A model generated the notes under the pieces. The model saw only the letters and a list, made by a program, of their open reading frames with translations, did not search any database and was not told the origin of the DNA. Position numbers and translations under genes: made by a program. This document shows positions 1-5,549 of a stretch of 5,549 nt of DNA, piece by piece (the first letter of the stretch is position 1; the number at the start of each line of letters is the position of its first letter). Source of the DNA: Flavobacteriales bacterium (GTDB lineage: Bacteria > Bacteroidota > Bacteroidia > Flavobacteriales > BACL11); the NCBI GenBank assembly GCA_002724895.1, contig PBQB01000006.1:24651-30199 (forward strand), read 5' to 3'.

Positions 1-713
1 AAAAATATTGGAGTTCTTAGCATTCTTGCATCTGAAAAGTTAATGTTATCCCAAAAATGTTTTTTATAATATCTATATGGAAATGTTTGATCTGGTTTTC
101 CTGTTGAATCCATTGGAGATTCAGGTATTTCAGTTTCGATAGTTGCTTTAACTATGTTTGTGAAAAATATGTTAGAATTTTTTTTGATAAAATTATCTCT
201 ATATTTAATTACCTGATTGTTAATATCATCAATTTGTTTTTGTAATGTTATTTTTTCATTTTTATTTACAGTTTCCATTTTTTGTCTAATTGGAGTAACC
301 TGAGAATTCATTTTACCAATAAAGCTTAAATATTGATAAAAGGGTGGATTTTCTTTTGAATTTTTAAACTCCATTGATTCTACTAAATTATTTACATCTG
401 TTGAGAAAGAGAAATGTTGTTCAGAAATAATAATATCAAAATATCTTTGATTAGATAACACTACTAAGTACATTCCACCGCTTAGTTCCTTTTTTCCTTC
501 AAAAGTAAACCTTCCATCTACTACTTTAGCTGTATCAGCAGCAAATTGCTTGCCTCCAAAATAATATGCAAGTATGACAGAAGTATCTTGTAAACCTTTA
601 ATATCTCCACTAATTTTATATCCACTTAAAGGTTTGCTTTTAAACTTATTTTGAGAATATGAAGAGAACGATATTCCAAAAATAAACACTATTATCAAAA
701 GTATATTTTTCAT
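1..713 (-). CDS. Secreted thioredoxin/TlpA-family protein, DUF4369 + DUF5106 domains (3' end outside window)
   Basis: I translated this by hand from the ATG at 713-711. It stays open for 237 codons and runs off the left edge, so the C-terminus is missing. Residues 1-20 form a classic signal peptide (MKN, a hydrophobic core, then SSYS before Q21), so the protein is exported. Residues about 30-115 (GYKISGDIKGL..., DGRFTFEGK) match the beta-rich DUF4369 domain common at the N-terminus of Bacteroidota thiol-disulfide proteins. Residues about 140-185 are Lys/Gln-rich and helical. Residues 212-236 (PYRYYKKHFWDNINFSDAR, then MLRTPIF) are a hallmark of DUF5106. In this architecture a TlpA/AhpC-like thioredoxin domain with a CxxC motif normally follows; it would lie outside the window, so the redox function is inferred from family architecture. 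It is downstream of the EamA gene on the same strand, with a separate promoter-like box. Confidence 0.88.
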   Translation of the reverse strand, partial: MKNILLIIVFIFGISFSSYSQNKFKSKPLSGYKISGDIKGLQDTSVILAYYFGGKQFAADTAKVVDGRFTFEGKKELSGGMYLVVLSNQRYFDIIISEQHFSFSTDVNNLVESMEFKNSKENPPFYQYLSFIGKMNSQVTPIRQKMETVNKNEKITLQKQIDDINNQVIKYRDNFIKKNSNIFFTNIVKATIETEIPESPMDSTGKPDQTFPYRYYKKHFWDNINFSDARMLRTPIF

Positions 714-727
714 TTCACTATTTTTTA

Positions 728-735
728 CAAAAATA
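728..735 (-). promoter_or_regulatory. Putative Bacteroidota -7 promoter box for the DUF4369/thioredoxin gene
   Basis: The minus strand reads TATTTTTG, an exact fit to the Bacteroidota sigma-ABfr -7 consensus TAnnTTTG. It ends about 14 bp before the ATG at 713, implying a very short leader. I found no TTG -33 element at the usual distance, and such boxes arise easily in AT-rich DNA, so this rests on motif and position only. It suggests the gene can be transcribed independently of the EamA gene upstream. Confidence 0.4.
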
Positions 736-761
736 ACAATCAAAATTGAACTTTCATTAAT

Positions 762-1649
762 CTATTTTCTGTTTTTTATATATCCATCTAAAAAAACGAT
801 AAGTAAAATAATTGAACTTCCAATGTAAAATGAAAAATTCATAGATTCAGTTTTATTAAACAAAAACAAAGCTAGAATTATACTATAGATTGGTTCTAAA
901 TTTACAGCCATAATAACTGCGTAAGGAGTTATATATCTCATAATTTCAATCATCCAAACAAATACTGCTGCAGTACAAATACTACTTAATAAGATGAGAT
1001 AGAATAAATCGTTAATGGAAGGAATATTGTTTACAATAGATATATCCTGATTGATAAGTAATATTATGCTAATAATTATAACTCCACCTAGCATTTCAAT
1101 TGTTGTAATTTCAGTCGCATCAATTTTATTAATGAATTTACCATTAATCAATGTAAACAATGTTGCTAAAAAAGCACTTATAATACCATATGTGTAACCT
1201 AGTGTAAAATTCATGTCACTAGTTGGTTTTTCGTAAAGCATATATGATAATGATGCCAATACAATCATTCCAAATAACACTTCATATTTTAATAATTTTC
1301 TCTTAAAGAATATTGGCTCAAGAAATGCTGAAAATAATGATGATGTAGATAAGCTAATAACTGCAATTGAAATATTTGCAACTTTAATTGATTCAAAGAA
1401 AAATAGCCAGTGTAGTCCAACAATCATTCCAGCACCCAATAGTGGAATAAAATTTCTTTTATTAATTTTTAAAATAGTCTTTTTAAAAATCATAACCATT
1501 AATAAAATTAAAAATGCTAAAGTCATCCTATACCAGACTAATGGTAATGAATTCAAAGAAATTAACTTTCCTAATATGCCTGTGAATCCAAGAATAAGTA
1601 CCATTAAATGTAATGATAAAAGTTTGTGCTTTTTTATTATATCATACAT
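762..1649 (-). CDS. EamA/DMT-superfamily transporter (ten-helix permease)
   Basis: The 295-residue protein is very hydrophobic, with about ten predicted membrane helices arranged as two similar halves, which is the usual size and layout of drug/metabolite transporters with two EamA domains. Each half has the conserved LEPI motif in the corresponding helix (residues 110-113 and 251-254), direct internal evidence of the duplication. A short cytoplasmic N-terminus (MYDIIKKHK) precedes helix 1 and a basic tail (YIKNRK) ends the protein, as expected for both ends in the cytoplasm. It should sit in the inner membrane and export or import a small metabolite, but the substrate cannot be read from the sequence. 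The start at 1649 is the first ATG and lies 38 bp from the divergent yaaA start. The next in-frame Met (residue 16) would cut into helix 1. The stop is TAG. Confidence 0.92.
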   Translation of the reverse strand: MYDIIKKHKLLSLHLMVLILGFTGILGKLISLNSLPLVWYRMTLAFLILLMVMIFKKTILKINKRNFIPLLGAGMIVGLHWLFFFESIKVANISIAVISLSTSSLFSAFLEPIFFKRKLLKYEVLFGMIVLASLSYMLYEKPTSDMNFTLGYTYGIISAFLATLFTLINGKFINKIDATEITTIEMLGGVIIISIILLINQDISIVNNIPSINDLFYLILLSSICTAAVFVWMIEIMRYITPYAVIMAVNLEPIYSIILALFLFNKTESMNFSFYIGSSIILLIVFLDGYIKNRK

Positions 1650-1687
1650 ATTAAAATCTTAAATTTGTGCAATTATACAACTTTACT
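1650..1687. promoter_or_regulatory. Compact divergent intergenic region between the EamA transporter gene and yaaA
   Basis: Only 38 bp separate the two start codons, so the two promoters must overlap each other or the coding ends. On the minus strand, TATAATTG (1677-1670) is one mismatch from the TAnnTTTG -7 consensus and lies 20 bp before the EamA ATG. The plus-strand box is listed separately. No clear operator palindrome is visible. Coupled regulation of the two genes is possible but unproven. Confidence 0.35.
1660..1667 (+). promoter_or_regulatory. Putative -7 promoter box for yaaA
   Basis: TAAATTTG matches the Bacteroidota -7 consensus TAnnTTTG exactly and ends 20 bp before the ATG at 1688. 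It overlaps the GTG at 1667 that would otherwise lengthen the yaaA frame, so a transcript starting just downstream could not use that GTG. No TTG was found at normal -33 spacing; the nearest, at 1624-1626, is too far upstream. Confidence 0.42.
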
Positions 1688-2428
1688 ATGAAGATAATTA
1701 TTTCCCCAGCAAAGAAGTTAGATACATGCAATAATAAATTGTCAAAAAAAATGAATTTTTCATTAATTAATGAAGCTCAACAACTCATAGATCTACTTCA
1801 AAAGAAAACTCCAAAAGAATTAAAGACAATTATGGGGTTAAGTGATAATTTAACCAATTTAAATGTAGCTAGATTTAATGAATGGGATGTTAATAATCTA
1901 AATACATTTAATGCAATTTTAATGTTTCAAGGAGATGTTTATAAGGGTTTGTCAGCACATGCCTTTTCTGAAAAGGAAATGGATTTTGCACAAGCTAATT
2001 TAAGAATATTGTCAGGTTTATATGGAATATTAAAACCATTAGATGTGATTTTACCTTATAGGCTAGAAATGGGGACAAAAATTAAAAATGAATTTGGCAA
2101 TACTTTATATGATTTTTGGAGCGGAAAATTACAAGCGTTCTTAACAAATGAAATGAAGCAAGGTGATTTTCTTGTAAATTTAGCTTCAAATGAATATAGT
2201 AAAGCTCTAAAATTATCATCATTTCCTCATAAAGTAGTAACACCAATTTTTAAAGACTTTAAAAATGGAAAATTAAAAATCATTTCGTTTTATGCAAAGA
2301 GAGCCAGAGGCGAAATGTGTAATTTTATTATTCGCAATCAAATTAAAAATATTAGTGATTTAAAATTGTTTAACCACTTAGGCTACAGTTATCAAGAAGA
2401 AAATGAAGAAATGATTTTTGTTAGATAA
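1688..2428 (+). CDS. yaaA: YaaA, peroxide stress protein (DUF328/UPF0246 family)
   Basis: This is a complete 246-residue member of the YaaA family, whose members are usually about 250-260 residues. Conserved blocks appear in order: MKIIISPAKKLD at the N-terminus, LSDNLTNLNVARF (51-63), FQGDVYKGL (80-88), LRILSGLYGILKPLD (105-119), PYRLEMGTK (123-131), LYDFW (140-144), NLASNEYSKAL (164-174), FYAKRARGEMCNFI (201-214) and FNHLGYSY (228-235). In E. coli, YaaA is induced through OxyR under hydrogen peroxide stress, lowers intracellular free iron and so limits Fenton damage to DNA; the fold has been described as DNA-binding. I place the start at ATG 1688 because the family begins with MKIIISPAKK. 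An in-frame GTG at 1667 would add seven unconserved residues and lies in the promoter box. No OxyR site is recognisable. It acts in the cytoplasm. Confidence 0.96.
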   Translation: MKIIISPAKKLDTCNNKLSKKMNFSLINEAQQLIDLLQKKTPKELKTIMGLSDNLTNLNVARFNEWDVNNLNTFNAILMFQGDVYKGLSAHAFSEKEMDFAQANLRILSGLYGILKPLDVILPYRLEMGTKIKNEFGNTLYDFWSGKLQAFLTNEMKQGDFLVNLASNEYSKALKLSSFPHKVVTPIFKDFKNGKLKIISFYAKRARGEMCNFIIRNQIKNISDLKLFNHLGYSYQEENEEMIFVR

Positions 2429-2461
2429 ATATTTAATTTTTTATTATAAAATAACTTTTAT

Positions 2462-2469
2462 TATCTTTA
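2462..2469 (+). promoter_or_regulatory. Putative -7 promoter box for the lipoprotein/DUF1501 cluster, giving a near-leaderless mRNA
   Basis: TATCTTTA is one base from the Bacteroidota -7 consensus TAnnTTTG and ends 6 bp before the ATG at 2476. Transcription would start roughly at or within a few bases of the start codon. It sits in the 47-bp AT-rich gap after yaaA, the largest gap before any gene of the downstream cluster, which fits the start of a separate transcription unit. No TTG -33 element is seen at the expected spacing. Confidence 0.45.
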
Positions 2470-2475
2470 CAAAAG

Positions 2476-3393
2476 ATGAATTCTTTAATTTTTAAAATAT
2501 TTTTTATTTCAATATTTGTTTTTACTGTTTCTTGTAAAAAGGATCCACTTGTTATTAATAACAATAATGCTCCATATTACTCTGAAATACCAACTATCTT
2601 GCTAGAAAATTATGTCAATAGAATTTATATTGATTTAATAGGAAGAGAACCTTTAGATGAAGAAATGTCAAAGGATGTTCAGTTCTTAAGAGATTCTGAA
2701 GTTTCATTAGAAAGTAGAGACTCCCTATTGAGGAAGTTACAGTTTGACACTACTTATATTATGGGTGATTCATCATATAAGTTTGCATATTTTCATAGAG
2801 TTTATGAAATTTGTAAAGTAAGATTACTTGAAGGAGTTGCAAATTCATATATATCATCACAATTAAATAATTTTTGGAATAATTATATTAATGATTCTTT
2901 AAGTAATGATTTGTTGTCTGCAAATAAGGGTTTATTAAATTATAATATTTTAAATAATGTTCTTAGTTCTGAACTCGAGTATTATAATGGAATTATTGAG
3001 ATAAATGAAATGCATAGAAGAATGATTTATAATTCAGTATATGATAATATTAATATGAATACCTTTAATTTTATAAATGCTGCTTTTGATAATTTATTAT
3101 TTAGATATCCAACTCAATACGAATTTGATGAAGTTTACAAAATGATTGAGGATAATACAGCTCAAGTTGTCCTGGGAGTTTCAGGTAACAATAAAGAACA
3201 TTTTACACACATTATTTGTGAGTCAAGAGAGTTTTATGAAGGTATTATTATTTGGACATATCAAACGTTGCTTGCGCGAAATCCAAATACTGAAGAAACA
3301 GATTTTTTAATAAATAACTTTTTTGTTAGTCATGATTTTCAATGGCTACAAAGACAGATTATGAAAACAGATGAATATGCACATTTTAATTAA
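2476..3393 (+). CDS. Lipoprotein with repeated DUF1549/DUF4214-like helical motif
   Basis: This 305-residue protein starts with a lipoprotein signal peptide (hydrophobic residues 3-18, then VSC with Cys20 as the lipidation site), followed by KKDP and an Asn-rich linker. Residues 46-64 (YVNRIYIDLIGREPLDEEM) closely resemble the opening of DUF1549, which in Planctomycetota reads like 'vdRvyldLLGR-P-tpeE'. Two related segments recur at 198-217 (LLFRYPTQYEF) and 258-277 (TYQTLLARNPNTEETDF), each followed by a helix and an S-x-E-[FY] or T-D-E-Y-like end (ESREFYE, KTDEYAHF). This gives an all-helical protein built of degenerate repeats, also reminiscent of DUF4214. It is the first gene of a same-strand cluster leading to a DUF1501 protein. 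The K-K-D after the cysteine resembles a Bacteroidota lipoprotein export signal, so it may be surface-exposed. Its biochemical role is unknown and no catalytic motif is visible. Family assignment is by eye. Confidence 0.72.
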   Translation: MNSLIFKIFFISIFVFTVSCKKDPLVINNNNAPYYSEIPTILLENYVNRIYIDLIGREPLDEEMSKDVQFLRDSEVSLESRDSLLRKLQFDTTYIMGDSSYKFAYFHRVYEICKVRLLEGVANSYISSQLNNFWNNYINDSLSNDLLSANKGLLNYNILNNVLSSELEYYNGIIEINEMHRRMIYNSVYDNINMNTFNFINAAFDNLLFRYPTQYEFDEVYKMIEDNTAQVVLGVSGNNKEHFTHIICESREFYEGIIIWTYQTLLARNPNTEETDFLINNFFVSHDFQWLQRQIMKTDEYAHFN

Positions 3394-3400
3394 GAAATTT

Positions 3401-3877
3401 ATGAGTAAAACAGTTTTTGCTATATGTTTTATTTTAACTTTTAGTTCTTGTAAAAAAGATCCTATATATGATATTAATCAAATACAATCTCAATCATATA
3501 ATGCCAATAAAGACAAGTTAAAAAGTATTGGTCAATATATTTCGATTTTGCACGCAAATTTATTTCAAAAAGCTCTTTCTTCTAACGAGTTAGTTGAAAT
3601 AACAAATTGTATTGAGTCAATAGGAGATAAAGAAATTGCACATGAAGTTATTTTAAGTAATTTTATGAATAAGTCAGGAGTTATAATTCCAAGCGATTCT
3701 CTTATGCGTGCTGATTTAGATTTATTTATCGAAGAAACATACAGAAGATTTTATGTAAGAGATATTACTGAAGCTGAAAGAGAGTTTTTTCTTAATTTTT
3801 TCATGTCTCATCCTGATGTTTCTTCAGAAATGGTTTATACTGCATTTTCATTGTCTAATGAATATCAATTCTATTAA
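3401..3877 (+). CDS. Small lipoprotein, distant relative of the preceding DUF1549/DUF4214-like protein
   Basis: From ATG 3401 this encodes 158 residues. The signal peptide is short and ends in FSSC (Cys17), followed by KKDP, exactly the post-cysteine tail of the upstream protein. Residues 110-129 (ETYRRFYVRDITEAEREFF region) repeat the upstream [LF]-x-R-x-[PI]-x-x-x-E pattern, and the C-terminus (SLSNEYQFY) parallels the upstream ending (KTDEYAHFN). A weaker unit may lie at 47-67 (LFQKALSSNELVEI). The two are probably divergent paralogues or two pieces of one functional unit. An in-frame ATG at 3371 overlaps the upstream gene by 23 bp and would add ten residues. I prefer 3401 because it is 7 bp after the upstream stop and gives a compact, normal signal peptide, but 3371 also keeps a usable signal. 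Function is unknown. Confidence 0.7.
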   Translation: MSKTVFAICFILTFSSCKKDPIYDINQIQSQSYNANKDKLKSIGQYISILHANLFQKALSSNELVEITNCIESIGDKEIAHEVILSNFMNKSGVIIPSDSLMRADLDLFIEETYRRFYVRDITEAEREFFLNFFMSHPDVSSEMVYTAFSLSNEYQFY

Positions 3878-3890
3878 TTAAAATATTTTT

Positions 3891-5219
3891 ATGAAAAGAA
3901 GAAAATTTATTAAAAAAGTTGCTTTAGGTGCCGCGTCTATTAGTATGCCTTTAGTTCTTCCTTCTGGAAGGCTATTTGCATCAAGTGGTTCAGCAATGGC
4001 AGATCATGTTGTATTTGTAGCTTTTGCAGGAGGTGTAAGGCAACAAGAATCTGTATTACAAAGATATTTGCTTGATAGTCAAAGTTACTCTAGTGAAGGA
4101 AATATCATGTATAACTTATTAAATGGTAATGCTCCAACAGATAAAATTGTTTTTGGAACAGATGGAGTTGTTGATGGAGATACCCCAATACCCCAGATTC
4201 TAAGTCAAACTTTGGAAACGCAAGGAACCACATTTAAAGAAATGGTTTCTTCACACGCTGGTCATTATGGTGGTTTAAATTCATTATTAACAGGAAATTA
4301 TCAATATACACAGGGACTTAAAAGTAAAAGTCAAACTCCAACTATTTTTGAATATGTAAGAAGGCATTTAGGAATTCCTGCTTCTAAAGTATGGTATATT
4401 GGTAATGGAATAGGAAATTCAATTCCTTTACTTGATTATAGTATTCATCCTGATTATGGATCTCAATATGGAGCTAATTTTTTAGCTCCAACTATTACTT
4501 TTGGAGATGATGGTTTTAAGCATTTGAAAAATGCTAAGGTTTATCACCCTGAAGAAGAGCTAAGTCCAATGTATAAAATGAAATACTTTTTAGATAATGT
4601 TTGGTATTCTCAAGGAAAGTCAATGCCTGATATTGGTAATACTGATGAAGAAAAGTATGAGATTAAGGAGTTTTTCAAGGATATGTTTGAAAAGACTGAA
4701 CAAGGAAATATTGCACATCCTCCTGTTAGTGGAGGAGAACTTAATGCTATAGGTTATGCATGTGAAGTTATGAAAAGATTTAAGCCTAAATTAACTGTTG
4801 TTTATTTATCTTCAGTTGATTCATGTCATAGTAACTTCACTTCTTATTTAAGTAGTTTGCATAGAGCAGATCATGGAGTTGGTCATCTTTGGGATTATAT
4901 TCAAAATAATATTCCTGAAATGGCAGGTAATACTGCTATTGTATTGGCTCCTGAGCAAGGAAGAAATTTAGAGCCTAATAATATTGTTGATGCTAATGGA
5001 TTTAAAGGGTATGATCATAGTGATGCAAATACACGAAGAGTATTTGGTATGATGGCAGGTCCTGGTATACAGTCTAATATTTCTATTGGAAGTGAAGGTA
5101 ATGCAGTTGGCGACTTATTAAATATTACCCCAACAATTGCTGAGATATTAGGATTTAAACAAGATGTTATTAATACAGGACTTGTTGCAACAAATAATTC
5201 GTTATTTGACTTAATGTAA
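3891..5219 (+). CDS. DUF1501 family protein, Tat-exported, alkaline phosphatase/sulfatase-like fold
   Basis: This 442-residue protein has a twin-arginine signal: KRRKFIKK, a hydrophobic stretch (10-23), and likely cleavage after Ala30 or Ala37 (SAMA then D38). That implies folding in the cytoplasm before export, typical of DUF1501 proteins. Family-like blocks follow: HVVFVAFAGG (39-48), SSHAGHYGGLNSLLTGNY (120-137), PTIFEYVRRHLGI (150-162), VVYLSSVDSCH (303-313, comparable to the family's WDTH), an HRADHG segment (324-329), APEQGRN (353-359, comparable to SEFGRT), GYDHS (373-377, comparable to GTDHG), MAGPGIQ (388-394) and NITPTIAEILG (411-421), the last two recalling sulfatase C-terminal signatures. 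Candidate metal ligands are D310, H313, E355, D375 and H376. The family's activity is not established. It lies 13 bp after one lipoprotein gene and 4 bp before the next, so it is probably co-transcribed with both. Confidence 0.85.
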   Translation: MKRRKFIKKVALGAASISMPLVLPSGRLFASSGSAMADHVVFVAFAGGVRQQESVLQRYLLDSQSYSSEGNIMYNLLNGNAPTDKIVFGTDGVVDGDTPIPQILSQTLETQGTTFKEMVSSHAGHYGGLNSLLTGNYQYTQGLKSKSQTPTIFEYVRRHLGIPASKVWYIGNGIGNSIPLLDYSIHPDYGSQYGANFLAPTITFGDDGFKHLKNAKVYHPEEELSPMYKMKYFLDNVWYSQGKSMPDIGNTDEEKYEIKEFFKDMFEKTEQGNIAHPPVSGGELNAIGYACEVMKRFKPKLTVVYLSSVDSCHSNFTSYLSSLHRADHGVGHLWDYIQNNIPEMAGNTAIVLAPEQGRNLEPNNIVDANGFKGYDHSDANTRRVFGMMAGPGIQSNISIGSEGNAVGDLLNITPTIAEILGFKQDVINTGLVATNNSLFDLM

Positions 5220-5223
5220 GTTA

Positions 5224-5549
5224 ATGAAAAAGTATATTTATTTTCTTTTTTCTTCTATTATAGTTTTTTTTACAGCTTGTAAGAATGATGATTTGAATCC
5301 ATATGATGATCCAGCATTAAATCCACCAATAAATAATGATACAAACTATTTTAATAATCCTATTGCATTTGAAAGTATTCAAAATAATGTGTTTGCTCCA
5401 TATTGTGCTAATTCTGGATGTCATGATGGTTCTTTTGAGCCAGATTTCAGAACAATTGAAAGTTCTTACAGTACCTTAGTGTATCATCCTGTAATTAAGA
5501 ATAATCAATCTGCTACATATCAATATCGTGTTTCACCTGGAAACTCTGA
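5224..5549 (+). CDS. Lipoprotein with cytochrome c-like CX4CH motif (PSCyt1-like, 3' end outside window)
   Basis: The frame opens at ATG 5224, 4 bp after the DUF1501 stop, and stays open for 108 codons to the window edge. The TGA that ends the printed sequence is out of frame. Residues 1-18 are a lipoprotein signal peptide with lipobox FTAC (Cys19), then KNDD and a Pro/Asn/Asp-rich linker. Residues 48-69 (AFESIQNNVFAPYCANSGCH, DG) match the 'I-F...yCa..GCHdG' opening of small cytochrome-like domains related to planctomycete cytochrome C, with C61, C66 and H67. The segment RVSPGNS (102-108) corresponds to the family's 'v.PGnp..S.l' stretch. Haem attachment through C61/C66 and H67 is plausible but not proven, since the spacing is CX4CH and not CX2CH. 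A Met or His distal ligand would lie outside the window. It would be anchored in the outer membrane, possibly facing outward. Confidence 0.75.
   Translation, partial: MKKYIYFLFSSIIVFFTACKNDDLNPYDDPALNPPINNDTNYFNNPIAFESIQNNVFAPYCANSGCHDGSFEPDFRTIESSYSTLVYHPVIKNNQSATYQYRVSPGNS

Noticed and set aside
740..749. Small inverted repeat TCAAAATTGA between the EamA stop and the next minus-strand gene.
   Set aside because: A four-base stem is too short for a terminator or operator claim.
2429..2475. Possible terminator after yaaA: TTTTA-TTA-TAAAA inverted repeat around 2439-2451.
   Set aside because: The stem is only five A-T pairs with a 3-base loop in very AT-rich DNA. It has no GC-rich stem and is indistinguishable from chance.
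3371..3400. Longer start for the second lipoprotein at ATG 3371, overlapping the upstream gene.
   Set aside because: It is possible, but ATG 3401 follows the upstream stop by 7 bp and gives a compact standard signal peptide. The extra ten residues add nothing recognisable.
5547..5549. TGA at the very end of the window as a stop for the cytochrome-like lipoprotein.
   Set aside because: It is out of frame: the frame from 5224 ends with the partial codon GA at 5548-5549, so the gene continues beyond the window.
1..5549. RNA genes, CRISPR arrays, insertion sequences, att sites or phage genes.
   Set aside because: No tRNA or rRNA-like stretches, spaced direct repeats, transposase motifs or terminal inverted repeats were seen on either strand. 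All long stretches are accounted for by genes.

Overview
The window looks like chromosome from a strongly AT-rich member of the Bacteroidota, most likely a flavobacterium-like organism. The evidence is a thioredoxin-family protein with DUF4369 and DUF5106 domains, three short SPII lipoprotein signals with a Lys/Asp-rich tail after the cysteine, Bacteroidota-style -7 promoter boxes (TAnnTTTG-like) very close to start codons, and no convincing Shine-Dalgarno sequences. No RNA genes, mobile elements, CRISPR arrays or long repeats are visible.

Left part, minus strand (1-1649): a secreted thiol-redox (TlpA-like) protein truncated by the window edge, preceded by a complete ten-helix EamA/DMT-family transporter. 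They point the same way with 48 bp between them, and the redox gene appears to have its own promoter.

Middle (1650-2428): a 38-bp divergent intergenic region, then yaaA on the plus strand. YaaA is a peroxide-stress, iron-related DNA-binding protein. Its proper start is 1688, not the upstream GTG at 1667.

Right part, plus strand (2476 to the window end): a tight four-gene cluster with gaps of 7, 13 and 4 bp. It encodes two helical lipoproteins carrying a degenerate motif like DUF1549/DUF4214, a twin-arginine-exported DUF1501 protein with an alkaline-phosphatase/sulfatase-type fold, and a lipoprotein with a CX4CH cytochrome-like motif (truncated). In Planctomycetota, DUF1549, PSCyt1-type cytochrome and DUF1501 domains occur together, with the first two usually in one very large protein. 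Here the same set seems to be split into small separate envelope proteins. The substrate and function are unknown, and this cluster is the most interesting part of the window. A near-leaderless promoter just before 2476 probably drives it.
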